Source: Streptomyces mobaraensis NBRC 13819 = DSM 40847 (lineage in GTDB: Bacteria > Actinomycetota > Actinomycetes > Streptomycetales > Streptomycetaceae). Taken from it: a stretch of 64,000 nt of DNA. The notes beneath the pieces are model-generated. The model was given only the letters and a program-made list of their open reading frames with translations, made no database searches and was not told where the DNA came from. The position numbers and the translations under genes were made by a program. This document shows, piece after piece, positions 39,384-46,508 of the stretch (position 1 is its first letter; each line of letters opens with the position of its first letter). The stretch is from positions 3,745,501 through 3,809,500 of the forward strand of contig NZ_CP072827.1 in the NCBI RefSeq assembly GCF_017916255.1, given 5' to 3'.

Positions 39384-40486
39384 GTGAACGACGTAGAGGA
39401 CTGGGCCGTGGGCTCGGGGCACTGATCCCGGCGGCGCCGAAGGGGGCGGAGATCGGCACCCCCACGGTGGGGCCCGGTGCCACGTCGCCCACTGCCGTGC
39501 CGCTGCTGACCGCTGAGCGGGGGCCCGCGCCGTCCGGCGTGATGCCTCTTGAGAGCGGGGCACCCGTGGCGGAGCCGGCGGACGTCCGGAAGCCCGAGCC
39601 GGAGGCCCAGGCCACGGAGACGGTGGCGGGGGCCCACTTCGCCGAACTGCCCCTGGACTCCATCACGCCCAACCCCCGACAGCCCCGGGAGGTCTTCGAC
39701 GAGGACGCCCTGGCGGAACTGGTCACCTCGATCCGCGAGGTGGGTCTGCTCCAGCCGGTGGTCGTCCGGCAGCTCGCGCCGGAGCGCTATGAGCTCATCA
39801 TGGGCGAGCGCCGCTGGCGCGCGTGCCGTGAGGCCGGGCTCGAGAGCATCCCGGCGATCGTCCGGGCGACGGAGGACGAGAAGCTCCTCCTGGACGCCCT
39901 CCTGGAGAACCTCCACCGTGCGCAGCTGAACCCGCTGGAAGAGGCCGCGGCCTACGACCAGTTGCTCAAGGACTTCTCCTGCACGCATGACGAACTGGCG
40001 GACCGCATCGGGCGGTCGCGCTCGCAGGTCTCCAACACGCTGCGACTCCTGAAGCTCTCGCCCGAGGTGCAGAACCGGCTGGCATCCGGGGTGCTGTCGG
40101 CGGGCCATGGACGGGCGCTGCTCGCCGTGGACGATGTCGAGGAGCAGGAGAAGCTCGCCCGACGCATTGTGCAGGAGGGTCTCTCCGTCCGGTCGGTGGA
40201 AGAGATCGTCCAGCTGATGGGGTCCCGGACGAAGAAGTCGGCCAAGGCCAAGGGACCGCGAGCCGGCGCCCGGGTGTCCCCGGCCCTCAGCGATCTGGCG
40301 TCCCGGCTCTCCGACCGCTTCGAGACACGGGTCAAGGTCGACCTCGGGCAGAAGAAGGGCAAGATCGTCGTCGAGTTCGCTTCGATCGAGGACCTTGAGC
40401 GGATCCTCAGCACGCTCGCCCCGGGCGAAGGCGGAGTGCTGGAGCAGAAGCTGTCGGACGGAAACACCGAGGACGCGGACGGCTAG
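39380..40486 (+). CDS. parB: Chromosome-partitioning protein ParB
   Basis: This 368-residue parS-binding CTPase starts [18 protein letters not shown] variable linker follows, then the ParB core with NPRQPREVF and the CTP motif GERRWRAC (about residue 155). The HTH region is [18 protein letters not shown], and the C-terminal dimer domain has the [20 protein letters not shown] segment. It binds the nine parS or parS-like sites in this window. It overlaps parA by 4 bp. The terminator stem behind it contains a parS-like sequence. Confidence 0.97.
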   Translation: MSERRRGLGRGLGALIPAAPKGAEIGTPTVGPGATSPTAVPLLTAERGPAPSGVMPLESGAPVAEPADVRKPEPEAQATETVAGAHFAELPLDSITPNPRQPREVFDEDALAELVTSIREVGLLQPVVVRQLAPERYELIMGERRWRACREAGLESIPAIVRATEDEKLLLDALLENLHRAQLNPLEEAAAYDQLLKDFSCTHDELADRIGRSRSQVSNTLRLLKLSPEVQNRLASGVLSAGHGRALLAVDDVEEQEKLARRIVQEGLSVRSVEEIVQLMGSRTKKSAKAKGPRAGARVSPALSDLASRLSDRFETRVKVDLGQKKGKIVVEFASIEDLERILSTLAPGEGGVLEQKLSDGNTEDADG

Positions 40487-40508
40487 GGTTTCGGCCGGGT
40501 CCACCCCC

Positions 40509-40568
40509 GGGGCGGGGCGTGTTCTACGGGAAACGCGATGTTTCACGTGGAACACGCCCCGCCCCTTT
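40509..40568 (+). terminator. parB terminator with a parS-like sequence in its stem
   Basis: The two arms, 40509-40534 and 40540-40565, pair over 26 bp with one mismatch and one G-T pair around a 5-nt loop. T residues follow (TTTGCCTTTG). The right arm contains GTTTCACGTGGAAC, one base away from parS. The left arm is its imperfect complement. Confidence 0.75.
40539..40554. promoter_or_regulatory. parS: parS-like site 3 (one mismatch)
   Basis: TGTTTCACGTGGAACA differs from parS by one base in the right arm. The change also keeps the stem of the parB terminator, so it may be kept for either reason. Confidence 0.8.
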
Positions 40569-40670
40569 GCCTTTGTCGGCTGTCGGCTCAAACGCCCGGT
40601 GGATACGATGCGTTGAGGTATGGCACCACCACGTCGGGCATGCGAACGCAGTTGACGGAGGAACGAGGCC

Positions 40671-40928
40671 ATGCGAACGGTGAGCCGGACCGGACTGGTG
40701 GCGACGGGCCTGGGCCTGGGCGCGGTCGGCGGTTTCGTCGGCGGCCTGCTCAGGGAGCGCAGCGCGCTGAGCGCCGCCCGCGGCGCGGCACAGGTAGGAA
40801 GTGAGGAACTGGCTCCATGGGGCGTCGCCTCGTACCGCTCACTCTGGACAATCTGCCGGACCTTCCCAAGCGCTGCCGGGCGTGCGTGTTCTGGGAGCTT
40901 GATCCCGTCAGCGGGGAGGCCGCGCTGA
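40671..40928 (+). CDS. Possible small membrane protein overlapping the GNAT gene
   Basis: This 85-residue frame starts ATG 40671 with GGAGGAACGAGG just upstream, a strong ribosome site. The N-terminal 30 residues (LVATGLGLGAVGGFVGGLL) look like a Gly-zipper membrane segment. The last 112 bp overlap the GNAT gene in another frame, and that C-terminus looks out-of-frame in style. A shorter leader peptide or a chance frame cannot be excluded. Confidence 0.4.
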   Translation: MRTVSRTGLVATGLGLGAVGGFVGGLLRERSALSAARGAAQVGSEELAPWGVASYRSLWTICRTFPSAAGRACSGSLIPSAGRPR

Positions 40929-41434
40929 GGGCGGGCCGTCCCGAGCTGGAGAAGGAGGCGTGGATCTCCGCCGTGCTGCTGGAGTGGGGTTCCTGTGGCC
41001 GGGTCGTCTATGTGGACGACGAGCCGGCGGGGTTCGTTCTCTACGCTCCACCGGCCTATGTGCCGCGGGCGACGGCGTTTCCCACGAGTCCGGTGGCCGC
41101 GGATGCCGTTCAGCTCATGACCGCCTGGTTGGCACCGCGGTTCCAGGGCCAAGGTCTGGGCCGGGTCATGGTGCAGACCGTTGCCAAGGATGTGCTGAGG
41201 CGCGGGTTCAAGGCGATCGAGGCGTTCGGTGACGCGCGGTGGAAGGAACCCGCGTGTGTCCTCCCGGCCGACCATCTGCTGGCGGTGGGCTTCAAGACGG
41301 TGCGGCACCACCCGCGGTACCCCCGGCTCCGGCTTGAGCTGCGGTCCGCGCTGTCCTGGAAAGAGGATGTGGAGCTGGCGCTGGATCGACTGTTGGGAGC
41401 AGTGCAGAAGGAACCGGCGCTACGCCCGTTGTAG
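40817..41434 (+). CDS. GNAT-family N-acetyltransferase
   Basis: This 205-residue protein has an acetyl-CoA loop in WLAPRFQGQGLGRVMVQ (residues about 100-115) followed by the KAIEAFGD strand. The N-terminus carries CRACVFWELDP, a Cys-containing segment typical of this group next to parB in Streptomyces. The acceptor is unknown. ATG 40817 has GTGAGGAA upstream. It is convergent with trxA across a shared terminator. Confidence 0.85.
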   Translation: MGRRLVPLTLDNLPDLPKRCRACVFWELDPVSGEAALRAGRPELEKEAWISAVLLEWGSCGRVVYVDDEPAGFVLYAPPAYVPRATAFPTSPVAADAVQLMTAWLAPRFQGQGLGRVMVQTVAKDVLRRGFKAIEAFGDARWKEPACVLPADHLLAVGFKTVRHHPRYPRLRLELRSALSWKEDVELALDRLLGAVQKEPALRPL

Positions 41435-41443
41435 CCGGGGCAT

Positions 41444-41482
41444 GAAACGGGGTCCGTCCCCTGAGGAGACGGACCCCGTTTC
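41444..41482. terminator. Bidirectional terminator between GNAT and trxA, sharing bases with parS
   Basis: Arms GAAACGGGGTCCGTC and GACGGACCCCGTTTC pair exactly over 15 bp with a 9-nt loop. The last five bases of the right arm (GTTTC) are also the left half of parS site 4. It lies between convergent genes. Confidence 0.8.
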
Positions 41483-41492
41483 ACGTGAAACG
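41477..41492. promoter_or_regulatory. parS: parS site 4
   Basis: CGTTTCACGTGAAACG has the exact core, in the GNAT/trxA gap. Its left half is part of the terminator stem. Confidence 0.97.
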
Positions 41493-41503
41493 TCAATGCG
41501 CTT

Positions 41504-41833
41504 TTACTTGGTGTGGATGACGTCCGACAGCTCGCGCTCCAGGGCGGCCTTCGGCTTGGCGCCCACGATGGTCTGCACGACCTCGCCACCCTTGTACAGG
41601 TTCAGGGTCGGGATCGACATGACGCCGTACTTGGCAGCGGTGCCCGGGTTCTGGTCGATGTTCAGCTTGACGATCTCGATCTTGTCACCGTACTCGGCGG
41701 CAATGGCCTCGAGCGAGGGAGCGATCTGACGGCACGGGCCGCACCATTCGGCCCAGAAGTCCACCAGCACGGGCTTGTCGCTCTTGAGGACGTCCTCGTC
41801 GAAGGACGCGTCGGTCACGGCCTTGAGAGCCAT
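41504..41833 (-). CDS. trxA: Thioredoxin
   Basis: This 109-residue thioredoxin has the active site WCGPC with Cys31 and Cys34, and the cis-Pro segment [11 protein letters not shown] near residue 75. It reduces protein disulfides and is recharged by TrxB. It follows trxB by 38 bp and shares its SigR-type promoter. The 3' end faces the GNAT gene. Confidence 0.98.
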   Translation of the reverse strand: MALKAVTDASFDEDVLKSDKPVLVDFWAEWCGPCRQIAPSLEAIAAEYGDKIEIVKLNIDQNPGTAAKYGVMSIPTLNLYKGGEVVQTIVGAKPKAALERELSDVIHTK

Positions 41834-41871
41834 TGCGGTCTCCTTGGTTGTTCTCTGTGGGGGAAAAGGGG

Positions 41872-42840
41872 TCAGGCGCTCTGCTCGGGCTCGCGGACGT
41901 TCTCGCCGTCGCCGAGGGCGGCGAGGTAGCGCTCCGCGTCCAGGGCGGCGGAGCAGCCGGTGCCCGCGGCGGTGATCGCCTGGCGGTAGGTGTGGTCCAC
42001 GACGTCACCGGCGGCGAAGACGCCCGTGAGGTTGGTGCGGGTGGAGGGCGAGTCGACCTTGAGGTAGCCCTCGTCGTCCAGGTCCAGCTGACCCTTGAGG
42101 AGCTCGGTGCGGGGGTCGTGACCGATGGCGATGAAGAGGCCGGTCACCGGCAGCTCCGAGGTCTCGCCGGTCTTGACGTTGCGCAGGGTCAGCCCGGAGA
42201 GCTTGGCGTCGCCGTGGATCTCGGCGACCTCGCTGTCCCAGACGAAGGAGATCTTCGGGTCGGCGAAGGCCCGCTCCTGCATGGCCTTGCTGGCGCGCAG
42301 GGCCTCACGGCGGTGGATGACCGTGACCGACTTCGCGAAGCGGGACAGGAAGGTGGCCTCCTCCATCGCGGTGTCGCCGCCGCCGACCACAGCGATGTCC
42401 TGGTCCTTGAAGAAGAACCCGTCGCAGGTGGCGCACCAGGACACACCGCGTCCGGAGAGCTCGTCCTCGCGCGGCAGGCCGAGCTTACGGTGCTGGGAGC
42501 CGGTGGCCACGATCACGGCCTTGGCCCGGTGGACGGTGCCGGCGGAGTCGGTGACGGTCTTGATCTCCTCGGTGAGGTCGACGGCCGTGACGTCGTCCGG
42601 GATCAGCTCGGCGCCGAAGCGCTCCGCCTGGGCCCGCATGCTGTCCATGAGGTCCGGGCCCATGATGCCGTCGCGGAAGCCGGGGAAGTTCTCGACCTCG
42701 GTGGTGTTCATCAGCGCACCACCGGCGGTCACGGCGCCCTCGAACACCAGCGGCTTCAGCGAAGCACGGGCGGTGTAGAGCGCGGCCGTGTAGCCCGCGG
42801 GCCCGGAGCCAATAATGATCACGTTGCGGACGTCGCTCAC
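41872..42840 (-). CDS. trxB: Thioredoxin reductase
   Basis: This 322-residue flavoenzyme uses NADPH to reduce TrxA. The FAD site is [11 protein letters not shown] (residues 11-21), the redox motif is CATC (Cys136, Cys139), the NADPH site is [12 protein letters not shown], and the C-terminal FAD motif is [11 protein letters not shown] 42840 is chosen because AAGGAAG lies 8 nt upstream. A SigR-type promoter lies just upstream. Thiol stress should induce it. Confidence 0.98.
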   Translation of the reverse strand: MSDVRNVIIIGSGPAGYTAALYTARASLKPLVFEGAVTAGGALMNTTEVENFPGFRDGIMGPDLMDSMRAQAERFGAELIPDDVTAVDLTEEIKTVTDSAGTVHRAKAVIVATGSQHRKLGLPREDELSGRGVSWCATCDGFFFKDQDIAVVGGGDTAMEEATFLSRFAKSVTVIHRREALRASKAMQERAFADPKISFVWDSEVAEIHGDAKLSGLTLRNVKTGETSELPVTGLFIAIGHDPRTELLKGQLDLDDEGYLKVDSPSTRTNLTGVFAAGDVVDHTYRQAITAAGTGCSAALDAERYLAALGDGENVREPEQSA

Positions 42841-42900
42841 GGGTGTCTTCCTTGTCTCTGCCGACTGCTGACTGGGTCCTTGCTGGGTCTCACCCCACCC

Positions 42901-42926
42901 AACGGATCCTACGGGGCGAGCATTCC
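42901..42926 (-). promoter_or_regulatory. SigR-type promoter of trxBA
   Basis: On the minus strand GGAAT, exactly 18 bp, then GTT matches the SigR consensus (GGAAT-N18-GTT) fully. The -10 is about 60 bp before the trxB GTG. SigR is the thiol-stress sigma factor and controls trxBA in S. coelicolor. Confidence 0.85.
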
Positions 42927-42958
42927 CCCAGGGACATCGCAGCGGCCGGGGAGACGGC

Positions 42959-43882
42959 TCAGGAACGCGAGACCGTCTCGCGCGCCAGCACCTTTCCGGG
43001 GCTCCCGGAGGAGGTGACGACACAGTCCGCCGCGACGACATAGACGTCAACGAGTGCGGCGTCACGGGAGTGCGGGTAGATGACCAGGTAGGTATCCGTG
43101 CCGGTGAAGCGCTCTTGGCGCACCGCGAGGGCGCGGTCAGGGCGGCCGATGCCCTCGCGCACGCAGAAGGGGGCGCTGCCCTCCGAAGAGCCCTGGTAGG
43201 TCTCGGCGCCGTCCTGCGCGCGCATGCCGCGTGTCTCAGCTGGCTTGAGGTTCGACAGCGCGTCGTGGACTCGCGTCTTCAGCTCTGCCACGGCCACGGG
43301 GGACGCGTCCGTTTGCGGTGTGGCACGGTCCCCCCCATCGTCGCCCGCGCCCTGAATAAGGAAGCTGCCCACGCCGATGGCGGCCGCGGCGCAGGCCGTA
43401 CCCAGAAGCGTGCGGCGCCAGCGCCGGCCGCGGGTGGGCGACTGGCGCCCTGGGCCGACGGCGCCGCGCGGGCGGCCGGCGGGTCGTTCACCGGCCGGTG
43501 TTTCACGTGAAACCAGACGCTCCACGTCGTGGGCGGGCTCATACGATGTTTCACGTGAAACAGGACCCGTGATCGCTGCCGCCGCTGTTTCACGTGAAAC
43601 GGTCGCGACCGCCTCCTGGGGCGCCGTCGCGTCGAGCAGTGCCTCGGCGGCGAGAGCCGCGTCGATCCGGCCGGCGACGTCCGCCGGCATCCTGGCGGGA
43701 CCGGGCAGGGTGCCCAGCAGCTCACGGATCTCGTCGAGGGAAGCCCGGACGTCGTCGCAGACCGCGCAGTCGGCCAGGTGCTCCCGCAGGTCCGCGCTGC
43801 GCGCGGGAGAGAGCACGCCCTCGGCGAGTGCGGAGATCTCGGAGACCTCCGGATGCCCGTCCGTGTCGGTCGTCGAGGTCAC
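42959..43882 (-). CDS. rsmA: Anti-sigma factor RsmA-like, with three parS-encoded VSRET peptides
   Basis: This 307-residue membrane anti-sigma factor has an N-terminal zinc/cluster-type motif with His35, Cys39 and Cys42 ([10 protein letters not shown]). A linker follows with VSRET at residues 95-99, 108-112 and 124-128, each written by a parS site. One membrane span lies near residues 158-178, then an extracellular domain with two cysteines. In S. coelicolor RsmA holds SigM inactive and binds an iron-sulfur cluster. It overlaps sigM by 4 bp. The name is inferred from order sigM-rsmA-trxB-trxA. Confidence 0.85.
   Translation of the reverse strand: MTSTTDTDGHPEVSEISALAEGVLSPARSADLREHLADCAVCDDVRASLDEIRELLGTLPGPARMPADVAGRIDAALAAEALLDATAPQEAVATVSRETAAAAITGPVSRETSYEPAHDVERLVSRETPAGERPAGRPRGAVGPGRQSPTRGRRWRRTLLGTACAAAAIGVGSFLIQGAGDDGGDRATPQTDASPVAVAELKTRVHDALSNLKPAETRGMRAQDGAETYQGSSEGSAPFCVREGIGRPDRALAVRQERFTGTDTYLVIYPHSRDAALVDVYVVAADCVVTSSGSPGKVLARETVSRS
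43499..43514. promoter_or_regulatory. parS: parS site 5 (inside rsmA)
   Basis: TGTTTCACGTGAAACC has the exact core. It is within the rsmA linker and encodes VSRET. Confidence 0.97.
43547..43562. promoter_or_regulatory. parS: parS site 6 (inside rsmA)
   Basis: TGTTTCACGTGAAACA is a full 16-bp match, 48 bp from site 5, and encodes VSRET in rsmA. Confidence 0.98.
43586..43601. promoter_or_regulatory. parS: parS site 7 (inside rsmA)
   Basis: TGTTTCACGTGAAACG has the exact core, 39 bp from site 6, and encodes VSRET in rsmA. Confidence 0.97.
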
Positions 43883-44592
43883 GCTCGCCCACCTCCGCCC
43901 TTCACTGGGTTCACGTCACTCCGTCCAGCCGGTGGTGGGACGGACGTCCCCTGCGACCGGTTCCTTTCCCTCTCGGTACGAGGGCTACCCCTGCCGCCGG
44001 GGTGCAGATGGGTGAGCAACGGCAGCAGTCTCGCCCGTGCTCTGGCGCACCGACTCTTCACCGTGCCCACGGGAACATTCAATACGGCCGCCGCCTCGGC
44101 GACGGGATAACCCTGCATATCGACCAGGACGAGGACGGCCCGCTGGTCGGGCGGCAGCGTCGCGAGGGCTCTCAGCAGCTCTCTGTGGAGATCGCTCCGC
44201 TCGGCCGGTTCGGCCGCCGACTCGTGGGGCTCGAGGAGATGCTCGAGCTTCTCGGTCTCGGCGAGCGGCGAGGTACGGCGTGCGGCGGCCTTACGCGCCC
44301 GGTCCAGGCAGGCGTTCACGGTGATCCGGTGCAGCCATGTGGTGACGGCCGACTGGCCGCGGAAGGTGTGAGCGGCGCGGTAGGCGGAGACGAGGGCGTC
44401 CTGTACGGCGTCGGCCGCTTCCTCCCGGTCGCCAAGGGTCCGGAGGGCTACGGCCCAGAGCCGGTCGCGGTGGCGCCGGACGAGTTCACTGAAGGCGTCG
44501 GGGTCCCCGGCGACATGCAGCGCGAGCAGCTCGCTGTCACTGTCGGCCGTCGGCGTCCGCTGCTGCCGTCCGTCCTCTGCGATGGCACTCAC
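43879..44592 (-). CDS. sigM: ECF sigma factor SigM-like
   Basis: This 237-residue ECF sigma factor has region 2 (FSELVRRHRDRLWAVALRTLGD and the DAVQDALVSAYR segment, cited in parts) and region 4 with the HTH VAEAAAVLNVPVGTVKSR. The C-terminal 35 residues are a basic, Pro-rich tail. GTG 44592 has AGGGCGGG upstream. It is co-translated with its anti-sigma factor (ATGA). The name follows the S. coelicolor order; targets are unknown here. Confidence 0.9.
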   Translation of the reverse strand: MSAIAEDGRQQRTPTADSDSELLALHVAGDPDAFSELVRRHRDRLWAVALRTLGDREEAADAVQDALVSAYRAAHTFRGQSAVTTWLHRITVNACLDRARKAAARRTSPLAETEKLEHLLEPHESAAEPAERSDLHRELLRALATLPPDQRAVLVLVDMQGYPVAEAAAVLNVPVGTVKSRCARARARLLPLLTHLHPGGRGSPRTERERNRSQGTSVPPPAGRSDVNPVKGGGGRA

Positions 44593-44686
44593 CCCGCCCT
44601 GAGAGCGCTGTCCCGCGCGCGATCTGTTGTTGGGACCAACTTAGAGAGGAGGGGGATTGACTGGGTAGGGGCCAGGGGTCTCTCGG

Positions 44687-46399
44687 TCAGCGGCCGCGGA
44701 AGCGGACTTCGGTGATGCCCTGCTTGTGGCCGGCCTTGCTCCACTCTTCCTGCGGAGCGTTGGGCATGGCCGTGATCCACACCAGGACGTACCGCGTCTT
44801 GGCGGGCTTCTTGAGCGAGAGCTTTGCCTTGACGCTGTTCTCCGTGACCTCGGACAGCTTCTTCAGGTCGCTGGGCGGGCCGGAGGGCGTCAGGCCGTCG
44901 CACGCGTAGAGCGTGATCGTGGTTCCTCCGGGGTGGAGCATGTCGATCTCCGCCTTGGTGACCTGTTCCTCCTTGCCGAGGTCATAGACGATACCGACGC
45001 CGTCCTTGTAGGAGTTGGGCGCGAGCTGGTCATTGAAGGAAAGCGTCCGCCAGGCTGTCCCGTCCTGCTTGTCATAGGTGTTCGGCACCTGCTTGGGATG
45101 CTGGAAACCCCCGTCCGTCGCGTACTCCTGCGCGTTACGGATCTTCAGCAGATGGCTGGTGACCTTCTTTTTGGCCTCGTTGTCCGACAGCTGTGACTGC
45201 TGGGGGTCGTCATCCGAGTCCGTGTGCTTCAGCAGCGTGTCCGCGAGCTGCCAGCTGCCCAGGCCCAGTGCCGCGATCAGCAGCGAGGAGACGATCCACT
45301 TGATGGCGGTGCCGGTACGGCTCTGCAGTGGAGGCGGCGGGGTGACCGGAGCGGAGTGGGCGGCCTGCGGGCCGTAGGCGCCGCCCGCCGGGGGGCGGGA
45401 GTAGGCCGGGGTGGCGGAGAAGGGCGTCTCCGGAGGGCGGATGCGCGGCATGGCCGAGACGGCCTTGGCGAGTTCCTCCGGCGTGGTGCAGGGCGGCTCC
45501 TGGCGGGACGCGGTGGCGCCGTCGTTGACGAGCGCGCGCATTGCCAGCTGGGAGAGCCCTCGGTGGACACCGGCCCGCACCTGGTCGGGTGGGATGAGAC
45601 CGACGTCCTTGGGCAGGCCGGACAGGCCGTGGGCGTCGCCCTCGTACGGCCAGCGCTGGGTGAGGGCGGCGTACAGGAGGGCGCCGATGGCCTCGGTGTC
45701 GGTGCGCTGGGGGGTCTCGGAGGTGATGCCGCGGAGCGCCGCCATCACGGCCAAGCCGCGGATGCGGTACTGCCCGGAACCGGTGCGCAGCACACAGCCG
45801 GGGCCCAGGCGCAGATGGGAGAGGCCCTCGCGGTGGGCGGCGGCCATGGCCTGCGACACCTGGCTGACCAGCTGGTACGCGTCGAAGGCGTCCATGGGCC
45901 CGGAGGCCAGTACGGAGGTCAGTTCGGTGGCGTCGGGCAGCCACTCGTGGACGACGTAGACGAGGTCGTCCTCCTCGACGGCGTCGAGGACCTGGACGAA
46001 GCGCGGGTCACCCAGCAGCGCGGCGGAGCGGGCCGCCGAGAGTACCGTGCGGGCCCGTGGGTGCTCGGCCGGCAGCAGATGGACGCCGACGGCCCGGCGC
46101 AGCTTCTCGTCGACGGCACGCCAGCTGCTGAATCCCTCCAGACGGGTGACGCACTCCTCCAGGCGGTACCTTCCGGCGAGCTTGTGACCGCTGTGCAGTT
46201 CGGGCGCGCGGGGGCCGCGCGGGGCCTTTCCGCCTGTCGTGCGCTCGGCGCCCGAGGGCGCACCGGCGCCGCTCTCCTCGGTGTTCCCGGCCTCCGTCCC
46301 GTCGGCCGTGGCCTTGTCCGCCTTGGCGGTCAGCGACGGTTCGTTCTGCGCGTCGCTGCTGTCTGCCACGTCGACGGCAGCCGTGCTCCGTTCCGCCAC
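44687..46399 (-). CDS. MurJ-partner pseudokinase with extracellular discoidin-like domain
   Basis: This 570-residue membrane protein has an Ala/Thr/Glu-rich N-terminus and a kinase-like fold at about residues 75-330. The catalytic HRD is replaced (HLRLGPGCVL) and no DFG or VAIK lysine is seen, so it should not phosphorylate. One membrane span near residue 370 leads to an extracellular beta domain that resembles a sugar-binding jelly roll. In mycobacteria this architecture is fused to MviN/MurJ. Here it is encoded right behind murJ. GTG 46399 follows GGAGGCAGGAG. Likely regulates MurJ in lipid II flipping. Confidence 0.8.
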   Translation of the reverse strand: MAERSTAAVDVADSSDAQNEPSLTAKADKATADGTEAGNTEESGAGAPSGAERTTGGKAPRGPRAPELHSGHKLAGRYRLEECVTRLEGFSSWRAVDEKLRRAVGVHLLPAEHPRARTVLSAARSAALLGDPRFVQVLDAVEEDDLVYVVHEWLPDATELTSVLASGPMDAFDAYQLVSQVSQAMAAAHREGLSHLRLGPGCVLRTGSGQYRIRGLAVMAALRGITSETPQRTDTEAIGALLYAALTQRWPYEGDAHGLSGLPKDVGLIPPDQVRAGVHRGLSQLAMRALVNDGATASRQEPPCTTPEELAKAVSAMPRIRPPETPFSATPAYSRPPAGGAYGPQAAHSAPVTPPPPLQSRTGTAIKWIVSSLLIAALGLGSWQLADTLLKHTDSDDDPQQSQLSDNEAKKKVTSHLLKIRNAQEYATDGGFQHPKQVPNTYDKQDGTAWRTLSFNDQLAPNSYKDGVGIVYDLGKEEQVTKAEIDMLHPGGTTITLYACDGLTPSGPPSDLKKLSEVTENSVKAKLSLKKPAKTRYVLVWITAMPNAPQEEWSKAGHKQGITEVRFRGR

Positions 46400-46508
46400 C
46401 GTCGCTCCTGCCTCCCCGTCCGTTGCACCCTGTCCGCAGCCAAGACAATTGTGCCCACACTCCGTCGCCCTGCACGACACGCGACGACGGGTGATGGTTG
46501 TGCTCCGG

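Noticed and set aside
40520..40534. GTTCTACGGGAAAC as another parS
   Set aside because: It has three changes from the core. It is better explained as the complementary arm of the parB terminator stem.
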